64,000 bases of DNA from a bacterium (GCA_030613005.1 JAUWMV010000003.1:1-64000); one strand, 5' to 3'; shown: positions 43,837 through 53,583, counted from the stretch's first letter. Translations and numbers: made by a program. The notes: generated by a model not told the origin, from the letters alone.

Positions 43837-46800
43837 TTACTCCTGTTCTTCTTGACCTACATTCTCAAGAGCTCTAAAATACTGACGAACAGCATCCTGA
43901 TATTGCCGTGGATACGGTTTCGATAAAATTTGCAGAAGTGCCTGTTGCACAACATTTTTCCTTTCACCCAAATCCTCAGGCAGTAATTCTGGTGATGAGC
44001 GAACAATGTCTTTTCCTGTGGTAGCTTTTCGTCTTTCTGAGAATTCTCTTTTATGAATGGATTTTTGTGTATAGAGCATCCTCGAGAGTATTCGATCCTG
44101 ACGCTGGAGCGTTCTTTCTGTTATGTTAAACTTTCTTAGATCTTCTTCGACTTTTTTCATATCTTCTGCGGTTTCATCCATGCGACCTAAGAGATTGGAA
44201 TGTTGTTCTAATTCGTTTTTAAGCTCTTGTAAAGCCTTCCTAAGAACAGCTTGTTCTGCTGCAAGTCGAGCCGATGCTGCCTGAGCTTCAAGCGACAAAC
44301 CTCCAGGTTGCTGGCATTGAGAGCATAACGGCATAGTCTGTTGGTTGATACCAGATTGTTTGTTGCACATTTGGTTCATTTTTTCCATAAGCTGTTGTGA
44401 TCCGGAAGCACATTGAGACTGATTCATTGCTTTCTTTGTTCTAAGAAGCAATTCTGTAGCAAGGTTGATATTACTCAAAGCCTCAGCCTGATGAGGATTT
44501 CTAACCATATGTCTCGACTCGGAAATTATTGTAATTGCTTGAGCAAGAGATGATTCCGACTTGTGAAGCAGAGCATAAAGGGCAGGTGGAATCATGAAGG
44601 TTTTCCCACCCATTTCACCGATTCTGGCTGTAACTTTTTTAAGACTTTCTCTCAGATCTCCTAATTCAGAGGCGTATTCGTTGAATTTAGTTCTATCTTT
44701 GCCGCTGTTAATTTCAGTAATAATTCTCTCAATATTAGTGGATATATAAAGCAGTTCCTGAACCGTCTTCCTCATATCCATATTTAGTGATTCCTGAAGC
44801 ATCTCATTCATATTCTGTTGCATATTTTCAAAATTCATAGAAATATCAGAAAGCTTCTTTGATAATTGCATTCCGTGTTTTTGTGCGGCTTTCGAGTTAT
44901 TGGATTTCATTTGATTTAGCGCATTCTGAGCATCCTGAGGAAGATTCATGTCCTCAAGTTCCTGTGCTATTTTTTTCATTTCCTCGTGTGGCATATCTGA
45001 AATATCTTTCATTTCATCGGCAAGGTCTTTTGTTGTTTTCTCCATTTGCTCGAGCTGGTTTTTAACCTGTTGTTCCATTCTCTCGAGGGATTCCATATTC
45101 TCAGCGTTTTCGAGTCCTTCATTAATCCTATCCTGCATTTCCTTGATCATGTCTGCCATTTTCTTTAGCTCGTCGAGTTTCATTTCAGCCTTAATTCTCT
45201 TCAGAAGTTCTAATGTTCTATCAAGCTTTTCAATCATCTCCTGCTGTGATACCTTGAATTTTTCCATTGCTCTTTCGAGTTGCGTTGGATCCATTTTTTC
45301 AATGGCTTCCTGCAGTTCCCTTATGGCATTTTTAAGTTCCTCTGGCAGTATGTCCTCGAGGAGTTGTTTCACTTCCCACATTTTTTCGATTATGTCTTGA
45401 GCAACAAGTTTGTTTTCCTCGATTTTCTGAATTGTCTCTTGAAATTGCTGCGCAGTTTGGTCCATTTTTTCGGCAAGGAACTTTTGCTGCTCGATTAATT
45501 TCTGTGCTTCCTGTCTTTCTTCGTAAGAAAGCTCTTCACGTCTGGAATCGAGCTTGCGTGCCATTTCCTCTGAACGTTCTATTAATTCCTTTTGTTGTTT
45601 AAGGACATCATCAATAGTTGTTATCTGCTGATTTTGTTCCTTTTCAACTTCCTGCATTATTTCAACCATAGATGGGAATCTAACGGTGTATACTTTGCTT
45701 TTGCCCATTTTAGGTCCGAGAATATTATCGTTGTCATAACCCTCTACCCAATATTTTACAAGGTCCTGAGGAACAAGGTCTAATCTGCCGAGATTCCAAA
45801 TATGTTCCAGTTTAACCTCGCGTTTTCCATATTGTTTAAAAGACAGATTTGTCGAATGCACAATGGAATCCCGTGTTGTTACGATATATTTTAGAACAAA
45901 TTTCGAAAATCCGAAATCGTCTCCGCCATAAATCTCGAGAGGAAGAATCATATCTTCATTCATGTCTACATCTCTAGCGGGGAATGTGATATCCACAACA
46001 GGATTTTCATCCATTTGAACTCTAATCTGGTATTGAACTGGTTGCGGTTCAGCCTGATCTTGTTTATCCCATGCGTGGATTTTATATGTTCCATTATCTC
46101 TAACTATTATTCTTGTAGATGCAGCTTGTCCGTCGATTTCCATAGGAATATCGATCGAGTCGTTAAATATTATTACTGCTCTTGAAAGTTTTTTATTTGC
46201 TGTTGCTTTTATTGTTACTTCCGTACCGTATAAAACATCGATATTTCCGTCGTTGTTCTCGATCGATTGTACAGCAAGTCTTGTATAAGAAGGAAATTTA
46301 TATTTTAAAGACACATCGATAATTCTCGGCAAATCTAAAACCTTAACATTTAGAATATGACTCCTAAAATCTCCACCCTCGACATAGAATTTAAAGTCCT
46401 CAGATACTTTTCTAAAAGTATGAGTGAAGATCTTCGGATTGGTTCGGTCCTTTTGAGCTTCAAATGGTGTCCATTCCAACTCACTCGGTTTCAGATACAC
46501 CTTGACGCGTTCAGGCAGTTTTCCTTCAGCACGTATCGATATTGTGTAATCCTCAAAACGTATCGCATTACCGTTCATAGGGAGCGAAATGAAAAGGACT
46601 GTCTCTGTCTGCCGCGGATATTCTCTTCCAGGATTCGTGGCTTTGGACAAGCCTTTTGTGAAACGTAATGGCATTGCGAATCCAAATCCCATGAAGACTA
46701 AAATGACAAGAAAAAAGACCATTAGTCTATTTTGTGTGGATTTGAGAGGCAATAGTGGTTTTATGGGTAACTTTTTAGACTCCTTTGATGCTCTTGAAAC

Positions 46801-47193
46801 TATCGTTCTGACAATTGTAGGTGAATATCCGTAAGACTCGATATTTTGATTGGAAAGGTCCCATGCGGTTATAAGTTTTTCTCTTAGACTTGGGAACTGC
46901 CGTTCGAATTCGATAGCTACAAGTCTTAGCGATGGAGGTCTTATTAATGGAGGGATTATTGCTCCCAGAATTGATAGAATTGAGATAACGATCCATGAAA
47001 AGAATAATATGCTTCGAGCAGAACTAGGAATCCATAGGAAACCGTTTAGTATCGTCAGTATTAACATCACAACAAGTACTATTGATAGTCCAGAAAGCAA
47101 ATTAGCACCAATTTGGGTAAGTTGAATTCCTCGACGAGCAGAACGTAATTTTTCCTTTATCTCTTTCATTTCTCTAATAAATTTAAACCACAT
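43837..47193 (-). CDS. Large DUF4175-like membrane-anchored coiled-coil protein
   Basis: A 1118-residue protein. Two membrane segments lie near the N-terminus (about 28-55 and 62-85), followed by IPPLIRPPSLRLVAIEFERQFP, a feature of DUF4175 proteins, and a third hydrophobic segment near 150-170. Residues about 180-530 are beta-rich, with repeated Ig-like units. Residues about 540-1100 are a very long helical region rich in Glu, Gln, Lys and Met with a coiled-coil pattern. A Cys cluster (MCNKQSG, then LCSQCQQPGG) interrupts it near 940-965. Its function is not established; an envelope-spanning scaffold is plausible (inference). It is divergent from the five-gene module beginning at 47420, with 226 bp between the starts. 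Confidence 0.72.
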   Translation of the reverse strand: MWFKFIREMKEIKEKLRSARRGIQLTQIGANLLSGLSIVLVVMLILTILNGFLWIPSSARSILFFSWIVISILSILGAIIPPLIRPPSLRLVAIEFERQFPSLREKLITAWDLSNQNIESYGYSPTIVRTIVSRASKESKKLPIKPLLPLKSTQNRLMVFFLVILVFMGFGFAMPLRFTKGLSKATNPGREYPRQTETVLFISLPMNGNAIRFEDYTISIRAEGKLPERVKVYLKPSELEWTPFEAQKDRTNPKIFTHTFRKVSEDFKFYVEGGDFRSHILNVKVLDLPRIIDVSLKYKFPSYTRLAVQSIENNDGNIDVLYGTEVTIKATANKKLSRAVIIFNDSIDIPMEIDGQAASTRIIVRDNGTYKIHAWDKQDQAEPQPVQYQIRVQMDENPVVDITFPARDVDMNEDMILPLEIYGGDDFGFSKFVLKYIVTTRDSIVHSTNLSFKQYGKREVKLEHIWNLGRLDLVPQDLVKYWVEGYDNDNILGPKMGKSKVYTVRFPSMVEIMQEVEKEQNQQITTIDDVLKQQKELIERSEEMARKLDSRREELSYEERQEAQKLIEQQKFLAEKMDQTAQQFQETIQKIEENKLVAQDIIEKMWEVKQLLEDILPEELKNAIRELQEAIEKMDPTQLERAMEKFKVSQQEMIEKLDRTLELLKRIKAEMKLDELKKMADMIKEMQDRINEGLENAENMESLERMEQQVKNQLEQMEKTTKDLADEMKDISDMPHEEMKKIAQELEDMNLPQDAQNALNQMKSNNSKAAQKHGMQLSKKLSDISMNFENMQQNMNEMLQESLNMDMRKTVQELLYISTNIERIITEINSGKDRTKFNEYASELGDLRESLKKVTARIGEMGGKTFMIPPALYALLHKSESSLAQAITIISESRHMVRNPHQAEALSNINLATELLLRTKKAMNQSQCASGSQQLMEKMNQMCNKQSGINQQTMPLCSQCQQPGGLSLEAQAASARLAAEQAVLRKALQELKNELEQHSNLLGRMDETAEDMKKVEEDLRKFNITERTLQRQDRILSRMLYTQKSIHKREFSERRKATTGKDIVRSSPELLPEDLGERKNVVQQALLQILSKPYPRQYQDAVRQYFRALENVGQEEQE

Positions 47194-47419
47194 TTATGTT
47201 TTTATATTAAAAATATACCTTAACTTTGCAAATTTTCAATATGTTTGTTTTATTGTTTTTCAAGTGATTTAATAAATTTTATGAATGTACACTTACATAA
47301 TTTATATTTGAAATGTTTGTTTTTTTATTTAATGAAACCTTGAGAATTTTACTTGCAGAAATCTAAACATTAAAGTTAATTGGTTCATTATATCCAGCAG
47401 AAGATAGGGGAAATATTAT

Positions 47420-48544
47420 ATGGGCCATGTCTATATCCCTGGACTCAGAGTTTCAGAATATGAATTGGTGAAAAAGCATAGAATTCTTCCTATTAAGGGC
47501 GAGGTTTTAGCAGAGGTTGGCCAATCTGTATTACCGGATACAGTTGTAGCAAGAGCTTTTATTCCCGGCAAAGTTAAAACAGAAAATATTGCTGGACTGT
47601 TATCTATCGAACCCACCGAAGTTAAGACATACATGAAAAAGAAGGTTGGCGAGGAATTTTCGAAGGACGAAATCTTGGCTGAAAGCAAAGGTTTCTTTGG
47701 CCTTTTCAGAACGTCGATTAAAGCACCTTTTGATGGTATTGTTGAAGGCATTTCAAATATAACAGGTCAAGTAATATTGCGTGCGGAGCCTGCGCCTCTC
47801 GAAGTTAAAGCGTATATTCCCGGTATTGTTAAGGAAGTCTATCCTAAAGAAGGTGTATTAATTGAAACCTGGGCATCGTTTATTCAGGGAATTTTTGGTA
47901 TTGGTGGGGAGAGATATGGTACGATTAAGATTGTTGTAGATGAACCCACAGAACCTTTAGATGAATCGAAAATAGATGAGAGTTGCCGTGGGGCGATTAT
48001 TGTTGGTGGAACGGTTTTGCCTGTTTCCGCAATTGAAAAGGCGGAAAAATTCGGTGTTATCGGTATAGTTATTGGTGGTATCGATGCACGAGACCTTGTG
48101 GATTATCTGGGTTACGATCTTGGTGTTGCAATTACTGGATCCGAGAATACATTATTATCTATTATTGTTACAGAAGGTTTTGGCGATATACCTATGGCTA
48201 ACAAAACTTTTGAACTATTGAAAAAATATCAGGGGCATAGAGCTTCAATAAACGGAGCCACACAAATCAGAGCGGGAGTTATTAGACCTGAGATTATTAT
48301 TCAACAAAAGGAACCTTCTAATGAAATATTATACAAAATTACTTCGCCTGAAATGAAAGGGCTGGAAATAGGATCTACTATTAGAGTTATTCGGGTTCCA
48401 TATTTCGGAAAAATTGGAAAGGTCGATGAATTGCCAGCTGAACTAAGAAAGTTAGAGAGCGAAACCGAAGCACGCGTTGCTGTTATTAGGTTCGGTGATG
48501 AAGTTGTTACTGTTCCAAGAGCGAATTTAGAAATGGTTGAATAG
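47420..48544 (+). CDS. Barrel-sandwich/KOW-like soluble protein, first gene of the unknown membrane module
   Basis: A 374-residue protein with no signal peptide or membrane helix. Residues about 10-165 contain two lipoyl/RnfC-like barrel-sandwich units: LPIKGEVLAEVGQSVLPDT then IKAPFDGIVEGISNITGQV, and YIPGIVKEVYPKEG. No lipoylatable Lys motif is present. Residues about 190-290 look like an alpha/beta unit (GAIIVGGTVLP, GVIGIVIGGIDARDL, ITGSENTLLSIIVTEGFG). The C-terminal 70 residues (LEIGSTIRVIRVPYFGKIG) resemble a KOW/SH3-type barrel. I recognise no characterised family. It begins the module, followed 82 bp later by the DUF6754-like gene, so may be its cytoplasmic partner (inference). Confidence 0.65.
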   Translation: MGHVYIPGLRVSEYELVKKHRILPIKGEVLAEVGQSVLPDTVVARAFIPGKVKTENIAGLLSIEPTEVKTYMKKKVGEEFSKDEILAESKGFFGLFRTSIKAPFDGIVEGISNITGQVILRAEPAPLEVKAYIPGIVKEVYPKEGVLIETWASFIQGIFGIGGERYGTIKIVVDEPTEPLDESKIDESCRGAIIVGGTVLPVSAIEKAEKFGVIGIVIGGIDARDLVDYLGYDLGVAITGSENTLLSIIVTEGFGDIPMANKTFELLKKYQGHRASINGATQIRAGVIRPEIIIQQKEPSNEILYKITSPEMKGLEIGSTIRVIRVPYFGKIGKVDELPAELRKLESETEARVAVIRFGDEVVTVPRANLEMVE

Positions 48545-48626
48545 AATCAGTATGGATTAAGTATTTACTATTGGGTTAATTGTATATTACATGTAAATAG
48601 TATTAGGCTATCCGAAAGGAGGCATA

Positions 48627-51431
48627 ATGAGACGCCTTTGGCTCGTATTTGTTGTTTTGCTGATCCTAAGTCTGCTTCAGGCGGAAGATACATTCCCGTC
48701 GAAACCTTTAACTCCAAATTTAATAGATATACCTGGCGATGGTGGAAATAATGTTTACATCTCATGGAAGCATTTTGCCACTGTTCCCGGAATTAGATAT
48801 GATATTTTAAGATATACAACAGGTAAAGATTACGATAAACATAGATCGACTGATGAAGCAAAGTTTGAAGTTATAACTCCTTTACAAGTTAAAACTCAAT
48901 TACCCGTTCTTGAAGATGAACCGTATAATGACCTATCTACATACGATTTTTATATCTATACGCAGTCACAGGAAAATGATGTTCCAAAGGTTATTGCTGT
49001 TAAACTTACAGATGAAAACAGAGATTCGATTTTAGCTTTAGGTGCGCAAAAGATTGTGCGTGTTGAACTTGAAGTTCCACCACGAGAAATTTTGGATGAG
49101 ATTCCGAATATTTTTGGTGAGGGTGCCTATTACTTAATTCTTCCAGACACGCTAAAAGCTAATGTATATCGACCTAAAAGCGTTGCAGAAAATGTTTGGG
49201 AGTTTTATTGGTCTGATCTTCCATATGAGGGAGATTTATCATTAGAACTGAAACCCTCCCAAAAGGAACTCGATTTTATTGATAAAGGGGTTCAGCTTTT
49301 ATTGCCGGGAGAAATTGAGCAATACTATCTTTTCAAATACGGCAAAAGAATTATATCATTAGTAACTGACAGTGTCAGATATACTGTTAAGTATGACAAT
49401 ATTTCATTTTTGCAACGAAGCTCAGAGGAGAATCCAATTTATCCGGACAGTCATTATATATATAAGGTCTGCCTTGTTCAAACTTGGAAGCCGATAAAAA
49501 AAGTATTTATGGATAGCGATACGGTGGGTATAACACCAGAGAATGAACCGCCGATTATCCCTAACACATTAACTGCTCTCTATGATTCCACAAATAATGA
49601 ATTAGTTTTGAGACTAAGCTATTCAGGATTTTTGAATAACATTAAGACTTTGTTTGATAATGTTTCCTATTCTTTCTACAAAGCCCCTGAGGGTATGGAA
49701 ACTATGCCGGTCGAGGAAGATAGCATCGAGGAGGAGAGTACACCTATTGGAGAACTTCTTATTAAGGTTTCATCGACATGGAAAGCTGTGAAGCTAAATG
49801 ACATAAAGCCTAACGATAATATATTCTTAGTTATAACCGATACGATAGGACAGACCACAAAAAGTGATTTTATTCCTTTCAATCCTGTAACTGCTGAATC
49901 TTTAATCCTTCCACCTAACATTATTGCAAGGGATAAAAGTAATGATGGAGGAGATCAGGCGATACTGGTTTGGGACTATCCAGAACTTGCAGTAAGGTAT
50001 TCGGTGGAAAATCCTACACCAAATCTCAGAACAGAAAACGTTCAAGAGAGAAAACTATATTGGATTCCAGCACAGGATGGCTCATTGATTGAAATAAGCG
50101 ATACAATAGGATTAGAGGAAATTCCCTACGAAGCACAGGAAGTTGTCAATATAATCTATCCTATTCCTCTGGATAAACTCAACATACGAGTGGTTTATGA
50201 GATGTGGAGCAATGAGGATGATAAAGCTTTATATGGTGAATTCAGGTTTAACGACAAGAGAAAAGTGGACAAGGAATACACTGGTGAAATGAAATTTGAA
50301 AATATTCAACCCGGAACATATACATTAATTGGTAGGATAGTTAAGAAGAGTGGCGGATTGCTTAAAAATCCCGAATCTAAGGTTGAGATCGAGATTCCTG
50401 TGAATAAAATCATAGCCACGAAGTTTGATAAACCGGATTACTATTACGCTATATATAGAGGTACTGACCCAGAGGATCTAACAACATTTAGATTCGTCGG
50501 GAAGGCGGATGGTACTGACAGAGAATTTATAGATGATTTCGGCGACTGGAAGGATGCAAAAGGAGAATTCTATTATATAGTTCAGGTTATAGGTCCATCG
50601 TATTGGGTTGCTAGGACAGAACCGTTAGGACCAGTGCATATCAAGGGCAACTGGTTTAACTTTTCGAAGCTCCCAATATTCTTTGCTGTGTTTATTTTTG
50701 TTGCAGTTGCATTATTTTTTATTTACCACATCAAAAAAGGAAGAGAATTCTATGTAAGACCTATTGCTGGTATTGTTCACATCGATGAGGCTTTGGGTCG
50801 TGCAACTGAAATGGGTCGGCCAATTATGTATGTAGCAGGATTAGGATGGATAGGTGATATAGCTACTATTTGTTCACTAACTATTCTAGGAAAAGTTGCC
50901 AGCAAAGCTGCTGAATATCAAAATAGGCTTATTGTGCCATGCTACGATCCGATTGTCATGATTGTAGCTCAGGAAACTGTTAAGAATGCATTTATGGATG
51001 CAGGTAGACCGGATTTATATCGTGAAGAGGACATATATTACATAGCTGCAGCTCAATTTGCTTATGCCGCTGCAGTTTCAGGATTAATGATCCGAGAGCA
51101 AACCGCAGCTAATTTCTTTATGGGTAGGTTCTATGCAGAATCTCTTATTTTAGCCGAAACCGGAGCCTCGACAGGAGCTATTCAGGTTGCTGGCACAGAC
51201 GATATGACTCAGCTACCATTTTTCCTTACTGCATGCGATTACACATTAATTGGGGAAGAATTATATGCAGCTTCAGCATATCTTTCTAAAGATCCTATGC
51301 AGAAGGGTTCATTGAAAGCTCAGGACTATCTTAAAGCCTTAGAAATGCTTCTTTTAATAATAGGAGTCGCCGCAGCAACAAGCGGCATTTATTGGTTTAC
51401 AAATATATTTAAAGCAGTAGGAACAGAATAA
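48627..51431 (+). CDS. Exported multidomain protein with DUF6754-like C-terminal domain
   Basis: A 934-residue protein. A signal peptide or anchor (about 1-19, LVFVVLLILSLLQA) leads into an extracytoplasmic region of 650 residues. That region has several fibronectin-III-like units (VYISWKHFATVPGIRYDILRY in parts, AILVWDYPEL, YYAIYRGTDPEDLTTFRFVG). A membrane helix follows at about 682-702 (FFAVFIFVAVALFFIY). The cytoplasmic-side domain (about 715-900) has IVHIDEALGRATEMGRP, YVAGLGWIGDI, VPCYDPIVMIVAQE, and GASTGAIQVAGTDD with DYTLIGEELYAASAYL. A last helix lies at about 908-928. The C-terminal domain matches what is catalogued as DUF6754, a domain of unknown function. AAGGAGG precedes the ATG. 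Confidence 0.75.
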   Translation: MRRLWLVFVVLLILSLLQAEDTFPSKPLTPNLIDIPGDGGNNVYISWKHFATVPGIRYDILRYTTGKDYDKHRSTDEAKFEVITPLQVKTQLPVLEDEPYNDLSTYDFYIYTQSQENDVPKVIAVKLTDENRDSILALGAQKIVRVELEVPPREILDEIPNIFGEGAYYLILPDTLKANVYRPKSVAENVWEFYWSDLPYEGDLSLELKPSQKELDFIDKGVQLLLPGEIEQYYLFKYGKRIISLVTDSVRYTVKYDNISFLQRSSEENPIYPDSHYIYKVCLVQTWKPIKKVFMDSDTVGITPENEPPIIPNTLTALYDSTNNELVLRLSYSGFLNNIKTLFDNVSYSFYKAPEGMETMPVEEDSIEEESTPIGELLIKVSSTWKAVKLNDIKPNDNIFLVITDTIGQTTKSDFIPFNPVTAESLILPPNIIARDKSNDGGDQAILVWDYPELAVRYSVENPTPNLRTENVQERKLYWIPAQDGSLIEISDTIGLEEIPYEAQEVVNIIYPIPLDKLNIRVVYEMWSNEDDKALYGEFRFNDKRKVDKEYTGEMKFENIQPGTYTLIGRIVKKSGGLLKNPESKVEIEIPVNKIIATKFDKPDYYYAIYRGTDPEDLTTFRFVGKADGTDREFIDDFGDWKDAKGEFYYIVQVIGPSYWVARTEPLGPVHIKGNWFNFSKLPIFFAVFIFVAVALFFIYHIKKGREFYVRPIAGIVHIDEALGRATEMGRPIMYVAGLGWIGDIATICSLTILGKVASKAAEYQNRLIVPCYDPIVMIVAQETVKNAFMDAGRPDLYREEDIYYIAAAQFAYAAAVSGLMIREQTAANFFMGRFYAESLILAETGASTGAIQVAGTDDMTQLPFFLTACDYTLIGEELYAASAYLSKDPMQKGSLKAQDYLKALEMLLLIIGVAAATSGIYWFTNIFKAVGTE

Positions 51432-51451
51432 TAATGTGGGAGGTTAGATAA

Positions 51452-52096
51452 ATGTTCTGGAAGAAACAACTTCCACTGATAATTGTATTTATGATGGGTT
51501 TGATTATGACCGTTCAGTATTTTATCCCGCATCATGTCTCAAAATGGGTGTATGTGAACTACGTAGACTGGGCAATTGTTATAGCAATTTTTGGTGCCTT
51601 TCTCGGTTATTTTAGTTTCTTACGAGTACACATTACAAGAATTCGGAAAAAGACATCTAACTGGGTTTTCTCCATTATAACACTTGCTAGTTTACTGATA
51701 ATGATAGTATTCGCCTTAATTGACGGGAAAGGTTCGGATTCCCTATTCCAAAATATGTTCTTGTATACTAGTGCAGCAATTAATGCTACAGTGTTTTCTC
51801 TTTTAGCCTTTTATATTTCTTCGGCGTCATATAGGGCTTTTAGAGCGCATTCCGCACAAGCAGTAGCTCTTCTTTTAGCTGCAGTTATTATGATGTTGGG
51901 ACGGGTTCCCATTGGAGATAAGATAAGCTTCTGGTCGGCATGGGGTATACCATCTATAAATACTGTATCTCAGTGGATACTCAATTCACCCAATATGGCA
52001 GCCAAACGAGCCATTGCATTGGGGGTAGGTCTCGGGTCGCTTCTTATGACACTTAAGATTATCCTTGGGATTGAGAGGACTTATCTTGGGAACTAA
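51452..52096 (+). CDS. Integral membrane protein of the DUF6754 module
   Basis: A 214-residue protein with about six membrane segments: LPLIIVFMMGLIMTVQYF, the DWAIVIAIFGAFLGYFSF region, WVFSIITLASLLIMIVFAL, AAINATVFSLLAFYISSASY, AVALLLAAVIMMLGRVPIG and AIALGVGLGSLLMTLKIILG. A conserved-looking 'SASYRAFRAHSAQA' loop links helices four and five. I recognise no family. It lies 20 bp after the DUF6754 gene and 11 bp before the next. Probably an inner-membrane component of the same complex. Confidence 0.68.
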   Translation: MFWKKQLPLIIVFMMGLIMTVQYFIPHHVSKWVYVNYVDWAIVIAIFGAFLGYFSFLRVHITRIRKKTSNWVFSIITLASLLIMIVFALIDGKGSDSLFQNMFLYTSAAINATVFSLLAFYISSASYRAFRAHSAQAVALLLAAVIMMLGRVPIGDKISFWSAWGIPSINTVSQWILNSPNMAAKRAIALGVGLGSLLMTLKIILGIERTYLGN

Positions 52097-52107
52097 AGGA
52101 GGAAATT

Positions 52108-52932
52108 ATGGGCTTTTTTAAAAAATTAGAAAAGTTAGATAGAAGAATTATTTATATTGTGATAACTCTTGCAGTGATTTTGCCTTTCTTTTTTCCGATG
52201 CACATGCCAATAGCAATACAACCCGAGGTTAAATCTATTTATGACTATATTGAAAGTTTAACTCCTACTGATATTGTTTTATTCTCTGGAGATTATGATC
52301 CTCAGGTTGAAGCGGAGCTTTCCCCCATGTTTGATGCCGTTCTTGCACATTGTTTTGAAAAGAATATTAAGGTTATTGTAGCTAATCCATTTAGCATTAT
52401 GGGGATGGGGTTGGTAGAACCGCGGTTGAAGAAGTTAGCAGATGAGTATAATAAGGTTTACGGTGTGGATTATGTTTTTCTCGGTTGGCGTCCAGGAGGT
52501 TTTCTTTTAATCTTAGGAATGGGAGAGGATTTTAATAAGACATGGGAAACAGATTATTACAACACTCGTCTTGTTGATATACCTTTAACTCAGAATATAA
52601 AAGACTACGATGATATTGCTCTAGTGTTGGCTTTAGCGGGTTCTGCTGCGTACAACTCTTGGATTGTTTTTGCTTATGCACAATATCGTCAGAAAATTGC
52701 CGCTGGAATTACTGCAGTTATGGCTGCGGATGCCTATCCTGCTCTTCAAGCTGGACAGTTGATTGGTATAATGGGTGGACTTAGAGGTGCTGCGGAGTAT
52801 GAACAACTCGTTCATCGACCTTCATTGGGTTCTGTCGGTATGGAAGCTCAGTCGTGGGCACACGTGGTTATTATTTTGTTTATTATACTTGGTAATCTGG
52901 GATATTTTGCAAGTAGAAAAAGGAAAAAGTAG
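52108..52932 (+). CDS. Bitopic membrane protein with alpha/beta domain, DUF6754 module
   Basis: A 274-residue protein with a membrane helix at each end (about 15-33 and 248-268) and an alpha/beta domain between. The core shows DIVLFSGDYDPQVEAEL, a long helix, KVIVANPFSIMGMGLVEPRL, DYVFLGWRPGGFLLILGMG, and GITAVMAADAYPALQAGQL with GGLRGAAEYEQL. The last part resembles in spacing the GASTGAIQVAGTDD...LIGEELYAASAYL end of the DUF6754 protein two genes upstream, so they may be distant paralogues (inference). GGAGG lies 6 nt before the ATG. Function unknown. Confidence 0.68.
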   Translation: MGFFKKLEKLDRRIIYIVITLAVILPFFFPMHMPIAIQPEVKSIYDYIESLTPTDIVLFSGDYDPQVEAELSPMFDAVLAHCFEKNIKVIVANPFSIMGMGLVEPRLKKLADEYNKVYGVDYVFLGWRPGGFLLILGMGEDFNKTWETDYYNTRLVDIPLTQNIKDYDDIALVLALAGSAAYNSWIVFAYAQYRQKIAAGITAVMAADAYPALQAGQLIGIMGGLRGAAEYEQLVHRPSLGSVGMEAQSWAHVVIILFIILGNLGYFASRKRKK

Positions 52933-52944
52933 GGAGGCTTTGGA

Positions 52945-53583
52945 ATGACTTTTAATCTCTCTAGTAATATATGGGTTTGGATAGCTGTATTTTTTACTCT
53001 TTCAGTGTATTCGTTCCTATGGAAAGACAATCCTTTGTTCAAATTTGCCGAATCGGTTACTGTGGGCGTTGGAATGGGTTATGCAATGGTTCAATGGTTT
53101 ACACTCTCGTTAGTGGGAAGATTTTGGACACCTTTAACCACCGATTTTAGCTCAAGGTTCCATCTTATTATACCCGCGATTATGGGACTTATGCTTATAA
53201 CTCGACTCATTCCACGGTTTACATGGCTATCGAGATATGCTCTTGCATTCACGATGGGTGCTGGTAGCGGTTTTGCTCTACCTCGTGTTATTCAGGCTGG
53301 TGTATTGCAGCAGTTATATGCTACAATGTTGCCAATCGAGTTCTCTCTTCATGGTTTCCTTTATAATTTTATAATTATTGTTGGCGTTCTTTCGGGATTG
53401 ATTTATTTCTTCTTCTCTAAGGAGCATAAGGGTTGGTTTGGTTCTATAGCAAATGTCGGTATATGGTTTCTGATGGTTGGATTTGGTGCGACATTTGGCT
53501 ATACGGTTATGGCTCGATTGTCATTGTTTATTGGAAGAGTATTGTTTGTTTTGAGGGATGCATTGGGATTTCTCAAGATCTAA
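52945..53583 (+). CDS. Integral membrane protein ending the DUF6754 module
   Basis: A 212-residue protein with about six to seven membrane segments: IWVWIAVFFTLSVYSFLW, VTVGVGMGYAMVQWFTLSLV, LIIPAIMGLMLITRLIP, RYALAFTMGAGSGFALP, NFIIIVGVLSGLIYFFF and VGIWFLMVGFGATFGYTVMA. The signature 'GVGMGYA' followed by 'GAGSGFALPRVIQAG' resembles Gly-rich helix-packing motifs. No family recognised. It begins 12 bp after the previous gene with a GGGAGG ribosome site. A hairpin 29 bp after its stop may mark the transcript end. Confidence 0.68.
   Translation: MTFNLSSNIWVWIAVFFTLSVYSFLWKDNPLFKFAESVTVGVGMGYAMVQWFTLSLVGRFWTPLTTDFSSRFHLIIPAIMGLMLITRLIPRFTWLSRYALAFTMGAGSGFALPRVIQAGVLQQLYATMLPIEFSLHGFLYNFIIIVGVLSGLIYFFFSKEHKGWFGSIANVGIWFLMVGFGATFGYTVMARLSLFIGRVLFVLRDALGFLKI

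Noticed and set aside
44948-45400. 150-codon Ser/Phe-rich open frame on the plus strand
   Set aside because: Complement of the Glu/Lys/Met-rich coiled coil of the DUF4175-like protein.
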